A DNA stretch of 64,000 nucleotides from Hansfordia pulvinata (GCA_006538405.1 BJKQ01000002.1:1054001-1118000); one strand, 5' to 3'; shown: positions 1 to 14,400, counted from the stretch's first letter. The notes: generated from the letters alone by a model not told the origin. Translations and numbers: made by a program.

Positions 1-395
1 GCAGCTTGCTCATAAGCGCGGCAGGTCTGGTGCCGTCAAGAGAGCTCCCGGGCCGAATGGCTCCAAGAGACCATCTGCAGACTTTTCTGGCAATTCGGTC
101 CACTTTCGGCACTGTTTGGGGGCGTGCGAAGTATACCGATTTCCGTAAGAATCGTGAGGAATATGTGCTAAGCCGTGGCGTCATTACGATTTAAAGCAAT
201 CCGCAATAAGGCCGTGAGGCGTCAAGTAGAACTCGGCAGGTCTAAAGCTGCTGCTGAGTGAAGTAGGCCTCCAGTGTGAGGCTGTGGAAAGTGAAAAATA
301 GGTCCGTGGCGTCGTGCTCGTTCATTCGTTAGGTTCGTCAAGTTTGTGTGTGTGGGTGATGCCGACTCTGGGGCCGGGACCACTCGAGAAGGCCA
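1..395. other. Intergenic, 3' side of forkhead gene
   Basis: No coding region that I can support. The stretch lies downstream of the minus-strand forkhead gene and probably carries its 3' UTR and terminator. No repeat or RNA gene is evident. Confidence 0.5.
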
Positions 396-2648
396 TTAGA
401 AGTTGGTGCTGAAGCTTCTTCCGAGAACAGGCTTGGAGCCCTTTGAGGGTGACTTGGCCTTCTTCGCAGCGCCAATCTTCTCGAAGCCTTGGAGAATGTC
501 CAAACCACCCTCCTCGTCAACGCCGTCCTCTTGCTGGAGGAAGTTGGCATGGCAGAAGTCGCCAATGGTGTCCCAGTCCTCTCTGTTAGGATGGGTTTTT
601 GCGGCGATGGGCGATCCAAAGAGCGCCTTGCTAGGGGATGACAAACCCTCGAATGCCTTGCTGGGCGATTCGAAGTTCACGCTGAAAGCTGACCCGGGGG
701 CCTTGAGAAGGGGTGCGGCGGTGATTGCTTTGTTGAGAGCCGACCCGGTGATCTCCCCAAGTGCAGCCGCCGACTGTGTGCGATCGAGTCGGATGCGCTT
801 CGCTGGGTTCTTGGCCGAGCGTTTTATAGGGGAACCGTTCTCCGCGCTGGAGAAGAAAGACTGTAAAGGGGCATCGTTGAAAATATCGAATTCGGCATTG
901 GGATCGTTGAAGTAGTCGTCGAAGTTGAAGGTGTCCTCCATGTTGAACGCTGGGCTCCAAGGCAGTTCGTTCTCACCCAGCTCCGTTATGCGGTGGAGTG
1001 GGGAATTCAACATGTGGCTGACAGTTTCGCGATGCAGACGTAGGTTGGTGTTGGGCGATACCGATGCGGGCGGCTTCGGCGGAGGCTTGAACTTGACTGC
1101 AGGTGTCAAGGGGTTGTGACGATTGGCATCGTTGACTTGGCGCAGAGGCGACGATGAGGGAGGCGCGAACCCGAGCGAGCGACCCTTCGTCGGGCTGTCG
1201 TAGGAAGAGGCACGGAGCCGTGCGATTTCTTCCTCGGCTCTGCCGCGCTTGATTCTGGGACGGTCTGCCTCCGAGGTGAGCAGCCTGTTGCCCTGGTTGG
1301 CTCGCATCACTGAGGAGTCCAGGGACGAGATGTAGCCACTGTCGTCCACAGCGTTGTCCATGGAGGCGTGCTTGCGCTTGTGGGTGCGGGTGCCGGACGA
1401 AGCAGGAATGCGGGCCATCGGCGGTGGGGTTCGACTTCTCTGTTCAATGTGACGAGGGATGGGGGGAGACGATTGCATCGCAGCAGGCATGGGCGAGCAA
1501 GTGCTGACGTCAAGAGGAATCTCGCGCAGGTTAGCCTTGTCGCTCTGGTCTTCTTGAGCCGCATTGTCGGAAAGCGGGATCGTCGCATCGGACGAGACCT
1601 CGGCGGCGCTCTGAGGAGGCGCCTGCGGTGGCAGCGAGAGGTGGCCGCTGGAGGACTGGACGGGCATGACGGGGGGCAACGATGACATTCCTTCAGAGAA
1701 TACGATCGAGTCAAGTTGGGCGGGCTCAAGCCGAGATGATGACATGACAGGGACGTTCTCTGCGCCGGAAGTCGACTTTCTGCTGGGTTTCTCCTTGAGA
1801 AATTGCTGTTCCATGCCAGGCTCAATAGCCCAGTAGTTACCCTTACCTGGGTCATCCTTGGGTCTCTCTTGCTTGATGAAGGCCTTGTTCAGACTGAGGT
1901 TGTGGCGAATGCTGTTTTGCCAGCCGGCTTCTTGGGCGTTGTAGTACTTGTAGTTATCGGAAATCCACTTGTAAATCTGTGAAAGAGTGAGACGGCGGTG
2001 TGGCGAGCGCAGAATAGCCATGCCGATTAGCTGGGCGTAACTGTGGTTTGGTTTCTGGCCATCGTCGACAATCACTGGGAATGAATCATGTGGTGGGAGC
2101 GGGGCGTCTTCGACTTTGATCTTCTTGGCAGGTCTCGAGTCCTTGATGGGCGCGGCCTCGAGCAACGCCCTCTTCCCAGGAGCCTTCTGGTAGTATTGCT
2201 CGACGTTCAGACTGAAAGCTGGTGGCGCGGGGTATAAAGTTGGGTGCATGTTTTCCTTTCCACCAGCCTCCGGCATCGGCTTCTGGGCCACCGTTTTAAA
2301 TCGAGACATCATGGGCTGCTTCTTGGGCATCGAGTCTGTTGGCTGGCCATGAGCCGAAGGAGGCTTGATCGACACCGTGTTCAGCGAGTTTGCCGTCGCG
2401 GGCTTAATCGGCACGAGAGAATTTGCAAGAGCCTTGAGAGGCGAAACTGGGTTGGCGTTTGTGGCATGCGAATAGGGGTGCAAAGAAGCATTAGGGTTGG
2501 CGTTTTGGAGAGCGCGACGTGGCGAAGGTTGCTTGCCGACGGAAGGCATGGGTGCTCGGCTGAGCGATTGAGGGGGCTGTTCGAAGAAGTCGTCCTGGAA
2601 GATCTGCAACGGCTCGTCGCCAGCAGCTAGACGCGTTGGTTTGGCCAT
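396..2648 (-). CDS. Forkhead transcription factor, HCM1/Sep1-like
   Basis: Single-exon 750-residue protein. The forkhead DNA-binding domain lies at about residues 198-288, beginning [14 protein letters not shown] and containing the recognition-helix motif [10 protein letters not shown] (243-252) and the wing segment GKGNYWAI. The rest is Ser/Pro-rich and looks disordered. No FHA domain is visible, which favours the HCM1 (yeast) / Sep1 (fission yeast) group over Fkh1/Fkh2; family knowledge suggests control of cell-cycle or septation genes in the nucleus. A KEN tripeptide (131-133) and an RxxL (RALL, about 160) are candidate APC/C degrons, and several S/T-P sites (for example SPLK near 69) are candidate CDK sites. 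The ATG sits in GGCCATGG context. Subfamily placement is inferred from domain layout only; the forkhead assignment itself is secure. Confidence 0.93.
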   Translation of the reverse strand: MAKPTRLAAGDEPLQIFQDDFFEQPPQSLSRAPMPSVGKQPSPRRALQNANPNASLHPYSHATNANPVSPLKALANSLVPIKPATANSLNTVSIKPPSAHGQPTDSMPKKQPMMSRFKTVAQKPMPEAGGKENMHPTLYPAPPAFSLNVEQYYQKAPGKRALLEAAPIKDSRPAKKIKVEDAPLPPHDSFPVIVDDGQKPNHSYAQLIGMAILRSPHRRLTLSQIYKWISDNYKYYNAQEAGWQNSIRHNLSLNKAFIKQERPKDDPGKGNYWAIEPGMEQQFLKEKPSRKSTSGAENVPVMSSSRLEPAQLDSIVFSEGMSSLPPVMPVQSSSGHLSLPPQAPPQSAAEVSSDATIPLSDNAAQEDQSDKANLREIPLDVSTCSPMPAAMQSSPPIPRHIEQRSRTPPPMARIPASSGTRTHKRKHASMDNAVDDSGYISSLDSSVMRANQGNRLLTSEADRPRIKRGRAEEEIARLRASSYDSPTKGRSLGFAPPSSSPLRQVNDANRHNPLTPAVKFKPPPKPPASVSPNTNLRLHRETVSHMLNSPLHRITELGENELPWSPAFNMEDTFNFDDYFNDPNAEFDIFNDAPLQSFFSSAENGSPIKRSAKNPAKRIRLDRTQSAAALGEITGSALNKAITAAPLLKAPGSAFSVNFESPSKAFEGLSSPSKALFGSPIAAKTHPNREDWDTIGDFCHANFLQQEDGVDEEGGLDILQGFEKIGAAKKAKSPSKGSKPVLGRSFSTNF

Positions 2649-5600
2649 GGCGGCCGACAGGGTTCTGGCGAAGGTCTGGTGCTTCAGTCAAGTCGGTGAG
2701 CTGTCTACGCGTTGACGTTGAGGTCAGTACTGGATTGCCGGAAGGGAAAAAAGATGCTGTGAGTGGCGCAGCAAGCTGGCAACTTGAGGTTGTGGACAGC
2801 TGAAAGTGAAGCGGACGGTTGACAGGTTGCAAGACTTCCCAATGCAGAAGGGGAGAGTGCATAGATTAGGAGCAGGGAAGCATGTCAAGTACTGACCTCT
2901 AGCTTAAAGGCTGGTTTGCGGATTTAATGACGGGTGGAGTCGCGACGCAAGGGTGGGCGTGGCGCGGATGGAGCTGGAAAGACTCGGGCGATGGAGCGGT
3001 CTCAGATGCGAATGAAGATGGGCGCGGCGGGTGAGTCAAGACTACAGTTGACATGGACCGTGGAGCCAGGAGCCAGCGGTGTTGCAGGAGACTGGGCGGG
3101 CGGCGAGGGTTGAGATGCAATGAGTGGTAGGTGGAAGAGGGGAAGGGAATCCGGAGAGGCGTCGGCGGTGGGCAAGGGGCCGAGGATAAAGCACGGCCGG
3201 GGGTCAAGTACGAGTAGGTAGTAGCAGGCAGGCCAGGCAGACGAGGAGACGGGGGTGTACTCGGAGGTGTGGCAGGGTAGGTACGGGTAGAGAGCAGGCG
3301 GGTGAGGGCAGCGGACGGGTTGCGCGTGCCAACGGGGAGAAGTACTCGCACGCAGCAGTGGCAGCCGATGGTGATGAATGAATGGTGTGGGATGGATGGA
3401 TTGCACGGGGAGTGACGAGCGGAGTCGAGCAGAGCAGAGCAGAGCAGAGACGGCGCCAGTGGAGGAGGGCTGGGTGGATGCGAAGTAACGGGCGAGTACC
3501 GCGCGCGTGCGTGTGCGAGCAGCTCAGGCGCGTGCGTGGGCGCGGACGTGGGCGCGAGCGTGTACTTGCACTCCTCGGTAAGCGTGCAAAGCATGCTAGC
3601 GGCGGGTACCAAGACGGTAGCGCGCCGTGAGCAGCAAACGGCTATGAGGTAAAGCTGGAACTGGAGTACCTATCGTCTCGAGTGGCAGGGCTTTGCTTGC
3701 TACGAGACGGCGCTAACGGGAGTGAATGGGTGGTGGGTGGGTGGCGACGTGAGAGCGCGGTTCGCGGCAGGGACTTGCGCATTACCGGCACAAGAACGAG
3801 TGTCTCATTAGTTCGGTACTTAGTATCTGCATGTACGTGCCTACCTACATACGGTACCTATCGGCAAGCAGGTACCTCCTTATTCTCTTCCACACCTGCT
3901 CTTACAACCGGCGCCGACCATCCTTGGATACATTGCGTATCAGCAGCAGCAGCAAACTGGACATCAGGCCTGAGCGAGGAGGCGACGGCATCCGATCCAC
4001 CAGTGATTGAGCAGCCAGGACCACCCGGGGCAGCCAGGGCAGGCCCGGATGAGGCCCGGTGCTCGAGCCGTGCAGTGTCGGGCCATTGTCCGGAGGAGCA
4101 GGCCCGTGTTGGCCGCCTGCCGCTCGCACTGATGGGACGAGTGGGCGATGCTGGAGACGCGGCGGGTGCACATGCAGATGCTGAGACTCGTGCGGGGCGC
4201 GTCCAGATCAGATGGCCGGCAGCTTCGACTACGGTAGAGGTATCGGACAGGTAGAATAAATGCCTTGGGCTCGGTGTGCAGGCAGGTACCAGAGTCAGGC
4301 AGGAGGTTCAGACACGCCACCATGGAATCGACCAACGTCTACTCGTATCTCAGATACAGGGATATATTGGATCCAATGCCTGCTCAACCTCTTTCTGGTG
4401 ACAGACCAGTATCTACCTACTGCCTACGAGTATCGCACATAAAGTCTCTTCTACAAATGGCGGGTGTGGAAGAGAGACAGCGCAGAAACAAGCCCCCGGG
4501 CCGCCGCCAGCGTCAAGAGTCTGGCGCGACTGGAGGTCCAGAATCGCCAGATCAAGATCCTACCCAGGCCAGTGGGCGTGGCGTTTGTCTTCTCACAAAC
4601 GTGGGGCGCGCGATGTCGAGGCGGAGCAATCAGAAGTGCGAATGCAGATGGATCTCGCAGCCCTGGCCAGCCAAAGTACCTCCCGTAACGACGTGAATGA
4701 ACGCGCGTGGGCAGCACGGCCGGCATCACGGAGTACCGCGACGACCCCGGCCGCTACAAGACAAGACCTCCCACCCACCCCCCAGTGCCCCCCATGTGCC
4801 ATGGTCGAGGTTGCAAAGGCCGGAGGATGAAGCTAGCCAGCTCATCATCAGCGGCGGGGACTCCACCAGCTCACGTCGGGCGTGGCGGGGTGGGCCCGGC
4901 CAGCCACGGCCTGCTCGCCCTGTGGCTCTTGATCCAACTTGAACTGCCCAGCACGGCTACGACTGTGCAGGCCCGCAGGGGGCTACTCCGGATAGGCGAG
5001 GGAGGATTGGATGGTGCCGACGCGGGCTGACACGCGGTCGACGAGCACGGTCACGACTGGGCTGGTCCTTTCTCTCCTTCTTCGCTCCATTTCTCTCGCT
5101 CTCTTGACGCGCACGCCCAAGTACGACGGGCCGCCCTGACGGGGTTCTTGCACGTCTCGCCGCGGCAAGGGAGAATGCAGATACCACCAGGAACATGAGA
5201 CGAGCGCAAGAGCCGGTTCGGGCGTGAGATGGGAGCGAGGGCGCGAAACAGGGCCCCCGTCAATGGTCAGACCCTGCAGGCCAAGGGCGCCGGAGCACGC
5301 CGCGGTCAGGGTGGTGGTGGTGGTGGCAGGCCTAGAGACATCGGCTCTTTTGACGATGCCTGTTCTTTGTCCGGCATTCCCGTTGTATGAGTGCGAGTAC
5401 TCGCAGCAGTCGATCTTGCACTGACGGACCCAAGTCGTGGCGCTCTTTCTAGTTTCTGCAAGGGATGGTGGGAGATTGTAAAGGTGGGTTAGGGTTGATG
5501 CAAACCCCCCTCCTCGTCGATGCCTTTCGTCTGATCTCGACGGACGGACGCAAAGCACCCGAGCATGGCCAGTCGAGATGATGGCGGCACTTATCAGCCT

Positions 5601-8382
5601 GTATTATCAGCCTGGCTGCAAGCAGCGGTCCGCCCTTGCCCGCGTGCTCGAGCCTGTGACTGGCTAAAGGCATGAAGAAGGGCCTGGTCGAGGCCAACCA
5701 ACTCGGCCGGTCTTGGAGATGGTGTGTGATAGTATCCGCTGGCTGCATAGAGCCCATCATGCGATGCGAGATGGAACGCGGGACGGCAGATCTTGTTCAG
5801 CTGCAGCACGCACGTACGAGTATCCATACCCGGTGCTCGTCGCTCTTCTGTCAGCAGCCTGTCAGTTCCGAGCAGTCATCAGTCAATCGGGCCCTCTTTT
5901 CCCTATGAAGCTCCGTCTTGGCAGGGAGGGCGTACGTACGAGTACTCGTACTTGAGCGGGCGTGGCGGGTATCTGGATGCCAGAGTGCCCGTGCCACTAT
6001 TCGTCAGTTCGATTCCGATTCGATTGGCGTCTCCCGTGGTTGATAACCCTGCTCCGCAGGCAGTCTCTGCTCTCCCCACCAGGCGCGTTCGCGGTGTCGT
6101 GTATCCGAACCCACCAAACCGTACCTGCCTGAGTGGGCGCACGCACCTACGAGCATAGGAGTACGAGTACCACAATGACCAGGATTCGCTCGTTCCAGGG
6201 CGTCGGGCCTGTCTATCCGTGCCTGCACTCCGTACTCGAATGCTCCGGGCCGAGAGGGAGCGGCGGCGGCGGAAAGCAAGACAGTGGAGGCCAGCCACAG
6301 CGCGCCCATCGTCTTCTGCAGCACGGGCATACGAGTGCTCGTACATCCAATGCTCCCATCGCCCTCGATGTGTCCCAATCGCTCGAACGGCGCGCTCTGT
6401 TCTGGGTCGCTTGATGAATCGCATCGCTCGAAGGGTGTCCGGTCGGACGTGGCGCATGTACTTGGAGGAGTATGCGTGTGTGTGTGTGTGAGATTTGAGG
6501 CGCGGTGTGGCATCGATTGGCTGGGAGAGACGCGTCGGGGGCCGAATCACGCGCCAGGCGGCCCCGTGGAACGCGACCTGGCGCGCGTCGTCTTGTTGTG
6601 TCTAGCGGACGCGTCGGGCCAATCACACGAGGCCTTTTGACCTCACCCCATTCTTGGCACGCCCGCGTCAAGTCTCTCCCTTGATCCCCTCCACTTCCAC
6701 CCTCCACCACCACCACCCTCACCTCGGCCTGGGCCTCCACCCCATCCCATCTCCATTTCCATCTCCATCTACATCTACGCGTACGTACGAGTACTCACTC
6801 GTACCTACGAGACGAGTGAGTACCTGTGCCCCTCTCCCTCGCTTCGCGTGCCCCCGCGCTCTCCCTCGCCTCAGCCTCAGGATTCGATCGCCCGGGTCCG
6901 TCGCTCGACTCCAAGCCGGAAACGACAAGCTGCTCGAAACCACTTTACGAGCACCCCGTAGTAGTCATCTCTGGCCCCTCGATGCCCTTTCTGCCACGCA
7001 GCCCACCGACGGCGTCAAACCTTGATTCAGGTCGGCCTCTCTCCGGGCCTTGCAAGTGCCATCTCGTATACCGGGTACGGCCCATCACTGCGATCATCTT
7101 AATCGTCCTCAAGAGAACTTTTCCGCTCGGTGCGGGATCGTCGGCTTCGCCATCAAAATTCTGCACCCCCTGTCCACCATGGGCCGAGACGCGTGCCACA
7201 ATCGCGTGCCAACTTTTTTTTTTTCCTCTCTCCCTGCTGAAAGTCCGGTTTCTCTTGCACCAAGGCATTCCGAATTCGCAGTCGGTAGGTTCTCGGTCTG
7301 CTAGACGGCTAGAAGCGTGCCTGACCTACGAGTACCAGGATGCGTACTCGTACATCATCGTGTTCCGCTCCCGCGGTCCTAGACCCTGGGTACCTGGTCG
7401 TCGGTCGCAGGTCGTCGGCCTTGGACACATACGGTTCCTCCTCACTTGGGCCTCGCGGTCCGGGCAGGTAGCCTTGTGCGGCGGACATGAAATTGTGGCA
7501 TGCACAGCACATCCCACGGCCAGATCCTCCCGATACGCCAGAGACATTGAGCGGTGTGGCGGCGCTGTGGCATGACAGGCCGGCGCCTCAACGGCGTCTC
7601 ATTACGAGTACATGAAAGCGCAGACGCCATCGACGGGGTGAGGAGGGCCAATGGCTGCCTCGTGCGGCCGGCTCCCATGTTGCCCCATAAACGCTCTCGG
7701 TGACCTTGCCGATAGTTGCATGCAAGAACAGACTAGCTGAGCGCGGCTTGAGCTGAAGTGCGCGAGGGCCACGGGGCGCGGGTCGCTCATCAATGGACAT
7801 GAATGACATCATGGCCCAACGGCCGGCGCGGTACTTATCCGTCGGAACGCCCCCTCACACTGACGTACCTGTTAATCAAACCAGCATTTTATGCCTGCGG
7901 CCTGCAAAAGGCGGTCGAGAGGTGTGCGTGCGAGGCCTCAGGACAAGCCGCGCCGGGGCTTCGTCGGGCCTGGCCCCAGGCCGCCAGCCGCCCGCCTGAC
8001 TGACCCGTGCGCTCTCGGCTGGCTTCCGTCCGGGCGGAGAAGGCGAGAGATTAGGCGTGTGGAATATTCCACGAATTTTCCGCCATCGTCGCCCACAAAG
8101 CAAAGAAAGAAGAAGCATCGCCGTCGCCAACGTTGGCAGCCTGCGCTGCCGCCCGCCGGGAGGCCCCTGCAAGGCTAGACACCCAAGCCACCGAGCGGCC
8201 TGATCAGCAGCCACGGTCAATGCGGCTGTGTGACAACTCATCGCGACTCTTAGCCTCATCTCCCATGCTCTCGCGTGCATTGACAGCTCAGATGAGGATA
8301 GCGTGTGCTATTTCCGACTCCCAGGTCCCATTCCAGGCCCACCACTCCCCGCCGCGGCCGGGGCGCCGGGGTCTGCTGCGAA

Positions 8383-8384
<2 letters not shown>
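2649..8384. other. Gene-free DNA upstream of forkhead gene
   Basis: Begins with the forkhead promoter and leader region (2649 to about 3.7 kb), which has an AGAGC short tandem near 3424-3450. After that I find only short open frames without recognisable domains or convincing exon structure. TACGAGTA/TACTCGTA words occur at about 3209, 5936, 6161, 6785, 7326 and 7343; 5936-5951 is a perfect 16-bp palindrome. TACCTACC-type words occur near 3840-3880. Confidence 0.45.
5936..5951. repeat. Perfect 16-bp palindrome, CGAGTACTCG family
   Basis: GTACGAGTACTCGTAC is its own reverse complement. The same sequence recurs exactly at 17444-17459 and a close variant at 36066-36081. No function is known to me. 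It sits in gene-free DNA. Confidence 0.9.

Positions 8385-8424
<40 letters not shown>
8385..8424. repeat. (TC)20 microsatellite
   Basis: Uninterrupted TC dinucleotide run of 40 nt in gene-free DNA. Similar but shorter runs occur in front of the kinase gene and elsewhere in the window. Confidence 0.95.
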
Positions 8425-8427
<3 letters not shown>

Positions 8428-11400
8428 CTTCATGAGTACGAGTGGACGCGTGCGAGCGAGGGCCACCGCGAATCGGTCATCCTCTTGACGATAGATACGA
8501 CACGAGTAGCGCATATCCCCGACCATATGGCCTTGGCTAACGCTCGCAAGGTGGTCTGTCCGCCGCGCACTCGTCAGCGCTGGCGAGGTCGAGCTTTGGG
8601 TCTCGAGCTCTGGGTCATTCAGGCCCAACCAGTCTCATGGGATTCCCGAAACCCCCCTCGTGCCCGCCTCAAGGGAGCGCTAATGAGGCCATCCCTGTCT
8701 TCACCGCCGTCCGGTGCGGCGATTGCCTGGTGCGATCCGTGCCAATCCCTGCCGGCCTGCCACATGTGGTGCCTGCGCGGCTCTGAGAAACGCCAGTTCG
8801 CAGCTTCGTGAAACGTGACCGCCAGATCATCAGAGCCCGTGTCCAGCCCGTGTCTCTCACATTGCAGCGCCAGGGGGCTGGCGGGCGTGGAGCTATGTTC
8901 TCGCTGCGCCTGTCTCAACTCCCGCGCAGTTACAAAGTGCGACGTTTGAGATTACGCTCAGATGCGGGGGTGCTGGGCTGATCCAGGGTTGGTCATGCCG
9001 AGACCTACGAGGCCACGGCGAGCTTGACATCATGGTCCAGTCTCTGGAGGGCTCGTCGAAACGCAGCTGAATCTCGAGAATCTCTCGGATCGCTATGGGC
9101 TAGAGTTGACTGCCGATAACTGCGACTCAGAGCGCAGGGTTCGTTACACGGATGTCGTTCATGCTGCACATCTGCCGGGCTGGCGAGCCCCTCCATGTCA
9201 GGGTGCTGATAGTCCTACAAACCTGCATGATCCCATCTCATCCAAGGGGGGGGTTCGGTTTCTGGTAGTCTCGATCATGGGAACGATACAGACCGTTCTT
9301 GTCAGTGAACCCTCAGACGGGCCAGGTCCACAGCTTTGGACAGGCGGGGAACTCCAACTCATCTCCTCCACGATGGGACTCTGTCGACTACTTGCGGATT
9401 CGGATGCCAACTCGGCATCGGGCCGTCACAACCATTCCTCCACGGTGAGATCCCGGGCCCAAATCTCCCCCGTGCCAGCTCACAGGCATTCCGCAAGTGC
9501 GCGACAAGAGTAGTCGCTCGCCCTCGCGCATCGGCTCCGGTCGCCGTCTGCAGGTACCATGCCGGCGGAATGCAGGTGTCCATGTCTCGAACCATCGAGT
9601 CCACATGTGTCCGCCTCTCGCGGCGCTACCGTGGCCATGTGCATAGCGAACGTCCTGATATATTCCTTTGGGCTTGCGTTGGCCGTCCCCGTTAAACCCC
9701 CGTTGTGCCTCCAAGGCCGGATCTGGGGGGAGGGATCGTACCGGGCGGTCCAAGTCGTTTGCATCAGTTCGACCTCTCCACTCACCGTCTTCCCCCGCAG
9801 AGGGATCATGGCTTTTTTTTTTTTTTCATTCGATCCCCGAGCCACCGCTCGAAGCTCTCGGTGCCCCTCTACAAAGTGTTGGTCCGCAGATCCCAAGTTT
9901 GAGGTCGGACTCCTCCATGCACACGTGCCTCAGACCAAGACCCTGGTGATCTCGGAACTTGCCTTTTCTTCTTCTTGGCCGGCATCCCTGCCCATGTACG
10001 AGTAGACGTTGATTTCATCCAGGCAGCGCGTCTCAGTAGTCGTTGCATCCGGAATCTCCCTGCCCCTCTCTGGACCACCAGCACTCGTTACGAGCTGTGT
10101 CGCGGACCCCCGGGTTGTGGGCGGAGCGCGACTTACACACGTGCCTGGGCCCGGTGCTATGCGATGTGTGAGCCTGTTCATTCACAAAGTGCTGGCTTGC
10201 TTTGTATGAATACTCTCCTGGCTGGAACCTGGGACCGGCACACTGGACGGGCAGAGGCATGGCTTCATGGCTTCTTAATGGTGCAAAACGGGGTGGTGGT
10301 GCATGATCGGGCCACGCTGGTCGTGATGGTGGTGTCTGGGCAGCTGATGCGGACCAACGACCAATGGAGGCCACCCATCTCGGACTCCGCGCCTGATTTG
10401 GTGCGGGGACTGTGTGGTCGAGACGACGATGACCATGATGTACAACGGTGTTTCCTGACATGGAGGCATTCTTCGGGCAGTAGTGTCGGGCTCAGGGTGT
10501 GCCTCGAGGGGCGAGAAACTACCTAAGTCATGATAGGGAGACTGTTGATGTGCCGACTGTGACTGTGAATATCAAAGCCGACCTCCAGGCTCGCTAGCAG
10601 ATTAAAGTTTACAAGGCAGCACCGATGCCGACCTGGGACGCCCAAGACCTTCGGCAGTTATTTCTTCATTGAGTCTTTATATGTTAGTGAGCTGTGCCGT
10701 TTCCCTCTGATCCCGTCTCCAGACTGCGGGGGGCCTTCGAGTGGGCGAGGGTTATGAATTCTGGGACGCGACTGAGCTGACAGTTGCGAGTCTAGAGACT
10801 ATATACATGGTGCAGTTGCGCGATGAAAGCCGCACGTAGGTTCTCAACCTTTTGAATCAGCCATGGCAGAAGTCTCAATGAACCAGATGTGATCCGAGGA
10901 TTGGAGGGGCAGGCCAGCTACTTTACCGTCGCCTGCCCGTGTTACTGACATTGTGACAATCAGTAGTGACAGGCGCCCACTAACCCATCTTGATCGACAT
11001 GAGAGCGCCTACATAGCCGTGTAGTCGTGTTTAAAGCCGAGTCTCCTCTCTCTCGCCATCTGTCAGGTCAGACCAGGAAGCCCAGAGAGGCCGCCCAGGC
11101 TCTCTGTCCACCCCTACGCCGGAGAAGGTCCTGGCATCCATGTTCTCTTCAGCCTTCTCTGCAGTGTGTCCTACTGTGAGACTGGGGGCTGTTCAACACG
11201 AAGTGTTGCACCCGCGTCGGCCTGTAGTAACTTCACGTCGAGGGTTGGAGGTCCCTTGGTAATGGTGAAATATCGTAGAGACCTACACTCGGCAGATATC
11301 CAGCATAGAGTAGCCAAGCCGCTGAAAGTCACAGGCATTCGAGCTAAGTAGGTATGCTGGTAAAGGTGGGATACATTGCTATCCGATGTCCAGGCAGAGC

Positions 11401-14400
11401 CTGCCTTCCAGCAAGCTGGTGTCGATGCCGGAAACCCAGTTGTAAGGTCTCATCCGCAGGGGAGACGCCCGTCACTTCAAGTTTTCCGCTTTCCTCAGGG
11501 TTCAATAAGAATTTTCAGCTCTTACACACCAACCGCCGAGCTGGCGCCATCAAAGCCGCAGGGCACTTGCGACTGAAATCACCCAGAAAACGGATCCATA
11601 GCAAGCATATCGCGGCGACGGCCGACCTGGGTTTTGTGTTGGCTTCCCCCCAGCCCAAATACGAGTAGTGGCCGCCCACAGACAACTGCACACGCCCACT
11701 GCCACGGACGCCTCTGCGATCAGACCAGACAGAAAGTGTGCAGCTACAGCATCAGGCAAATGTGCCACCCCCTCACGGTGCACCTAGCGCTGTACCCGGT
11801 TTCTGTCGGTCTCTCGACATGTGCAGGTGCACCTCCCCGGGGGACGTGACGTACACCGCACAGGCACCCTGACGCATGCATAAGCGATATATATAACCAT
11901 ATGTCAGTTCGCTGAAGGGGGCGCTGGAAGAAAGTCACTCAAGCGAAGTCCATGGGCGGGGTGTTGTAGCACCGAGGCACAGATCTCCAGCTGAGGATTG
12001 CATGCTGCTAAACGACGGCGAGCGCACTTGAGATCTCAGTCTTCAACGATGTTCCATGCCCCATGTTGCACATGAGCAGAAGGCAGCCGGAGTCCTCGAC
12101 CCCCCCACAGACTTACGCGACAAGCCCCGTCGCGACGAGGCGATTCGGCCATTCGCATGCCCATCGCAGGCCTCCACCCATGGTAGCCGCGGGCAAGGCC
12201 GACCGAGTCTGTCCGAGACGTGGCCCACCCTCTTGCGAAGCTGCTTCGACGTGATGTCGCATGAGGAGGCGTGTCAGGTGGTCGATAACGCGAATCATGG
12301 CGTTCATAGACGCCCTGGTGCAAGAGGACAGGACCAACCTGGCCTCGGGGGGGGGGGGGGGCAGGGGGGGCATATTCTTTCGCCTTGACAGGTCACAACC
12401 CACTGCGCACCAACGTCGTAGCCACCACCAAGTTATGAGCCTCCCCCTCGGCGCACTGACGGGCATCTGTAGTCCAATGTACCCTGGAGATACGCATCAG
12501 CCCAAAGGCTGCGGGAAAAAAATACCCAGGTGTGGTGGCAGTCTGGGCAACTACCAGGATATATATATACATTGCGCAAGAACGGAACCCAGGTAGTTGA
12601 TGGCCCAGCTTTGTCCGACATGCTGGCCAGTCACAGGGGTAATGAACATGTTATCAAGCAGGAGATCACTGACGAAGTGCGACTGAACGGACGCATTCAC
12701 AATGGAAAGAGGCTGCAGGGCAGCTGCAGGACTCGCGAGCCGCCTGCCCATCTGCCCTGCATCCACGACTACTACTGCCACCACATCGTCTACGACCACG
12801 GAGAACTGTCCGCCGGCGTATTCAGGAGCGAAGTCAGGAAGAAGGAAAGAAGACCCGACGACGAATTTTGGCCGATGGGAAGATCGATACTTGGACTTGT
12901 TGGACTTGTGGTTGCTAGCGGGCCGCACATCTCGTGAGGGCAGGGTTCTCTGATTCACGCGCTATACTCGGTAACTACCTAGGTAGGCTTTACACGAGTT
13001 ATGCGTACCACGAGTAAGCGCAGGCGACAAGAAACAGGGCCATTGGTCATATGCCCGACGGCCAAGCCTAACACGCTCCACGAGTACTCGTACTTGCACA
13101 CTTGGCACGAGCTGGCATTCTTGTCTGTCTGAAGAATAAAGAGCGTGAGGGCCGAGGGAGAGAGAGGGTGAAGAGGTCAAACCGTGATTGCTCGTAGCAA
13201 TATCCCCTGCAAGCGGCCTCCCCGTACCGTACCCGTACCCGTACCCGTACCGCGAGCACCGGCGACCAAGGTGCAATTGAAGTCTTCTTGGCACGCACGG
13301 CAGTTGGAGTGCTACTGCGCGAGCGCATATGTATGTACATGTATGCTACGACACGACGCCAGGCCATCATGCGCAAGGTGATGCCTGTGTCAGTTGACGC
13401 ATGTCTTGGCTGCCAGGCTGCACTGGGCTGGGCTGCGGCCGCCACTGCCCTAATAATGTGGTCTCACCTCTTGACAGATCGAAACAGGGAGGGCCAGCGT
13501 GCGTCGCGCCGACTCGGCGAGTGTACCGATGTCGCCTCGCCTCGCCCCGGTGCTGCGCCAGCTTTTAGGGCGGCGCCGTGCCATTCGTCCGATGAATTCA
13601 TCAGACGAACCCGCGGTGCAAGTGGGAGTGGAGGGGACCGGGTACGCACCGTGCTGCCGCCGGCAGAATCTGCATGTGTACGAGTGCCTACCTACGAGTA
13701 CTCGTGGCACTGCGTTTTCTGACCACACACAGCTGGGGGGCCAACAAGCGCTGCGTGTGATGCGGGGCACCGGGCAAGATGCGGTGATGAGGTTCAAGTG
13801 GCTAAATGGCGCATGGTGTCAGATGAGCCATTTGTTTACTCGCCGGCCCGGCGAGCGCTCAGGCCCAATCGTCAGCACCGCCAATCAAGAGTGGCGAGGC
13901 CAGTGCGATGACGGCAGCGCCACGAGGTTCGAGACTCCGTCTTGCCGGCTGGCTCCCCGCGGCCTCACCACCACCCGACGACCACCCGGAGGACGCCGTG
14001 TCCGACAGGCAGACCAGAACAAGAGGCCGGCTTGGGAGCCAAGACACACAACAGAGCACATGAGCTGCGGAGCCGGCAGCCGCGGACGTCCGGGGGGCTT
14101 TGGAAGTGCATCTGTCAACCTCTGGCCGCCGGGGGCCCTGGGCTGCTGTTCCAATCTCGTAGGCCGTGACGCGGCATACGAAAGAAATCGTGCGCGAGAG
14201 ATACTCCGCAGCATGCGCGCCAAATCCAATGCACTCACTCCGTGCGCCGTGCGAGGGTCACGAAGAAGGTATGACTGTCGGAATCCACAGAACAGAGGCA
14301 GCCCATCTCTGATAAGCGGGCGTCTCGGATGACCCCATGCTGAACCCTGCCTCGGCGGATGGATGGGTCAACGCGGGCGGCCAAGAAAAGAAGCAGATGC

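Noticed and set aside
9559..10005. Short frame with a hydrophobic segment resembling a signal peptide
   Set aside because: The hydrophobic stretch is followed by translated poly-T and there is no plausible mature domain.
13900..13950. GGTTCGAGACT resembling a tRNA B box
   Set aside because: No matching A box or acceptor stem upstream; a tRNA cannot be folded around it.
13499..14332. 277-codon open frame
   Set aside because: Contains translated palindrome words (YEC/YEY-type) and no domain; overlapping frames on the other strand are equally long.
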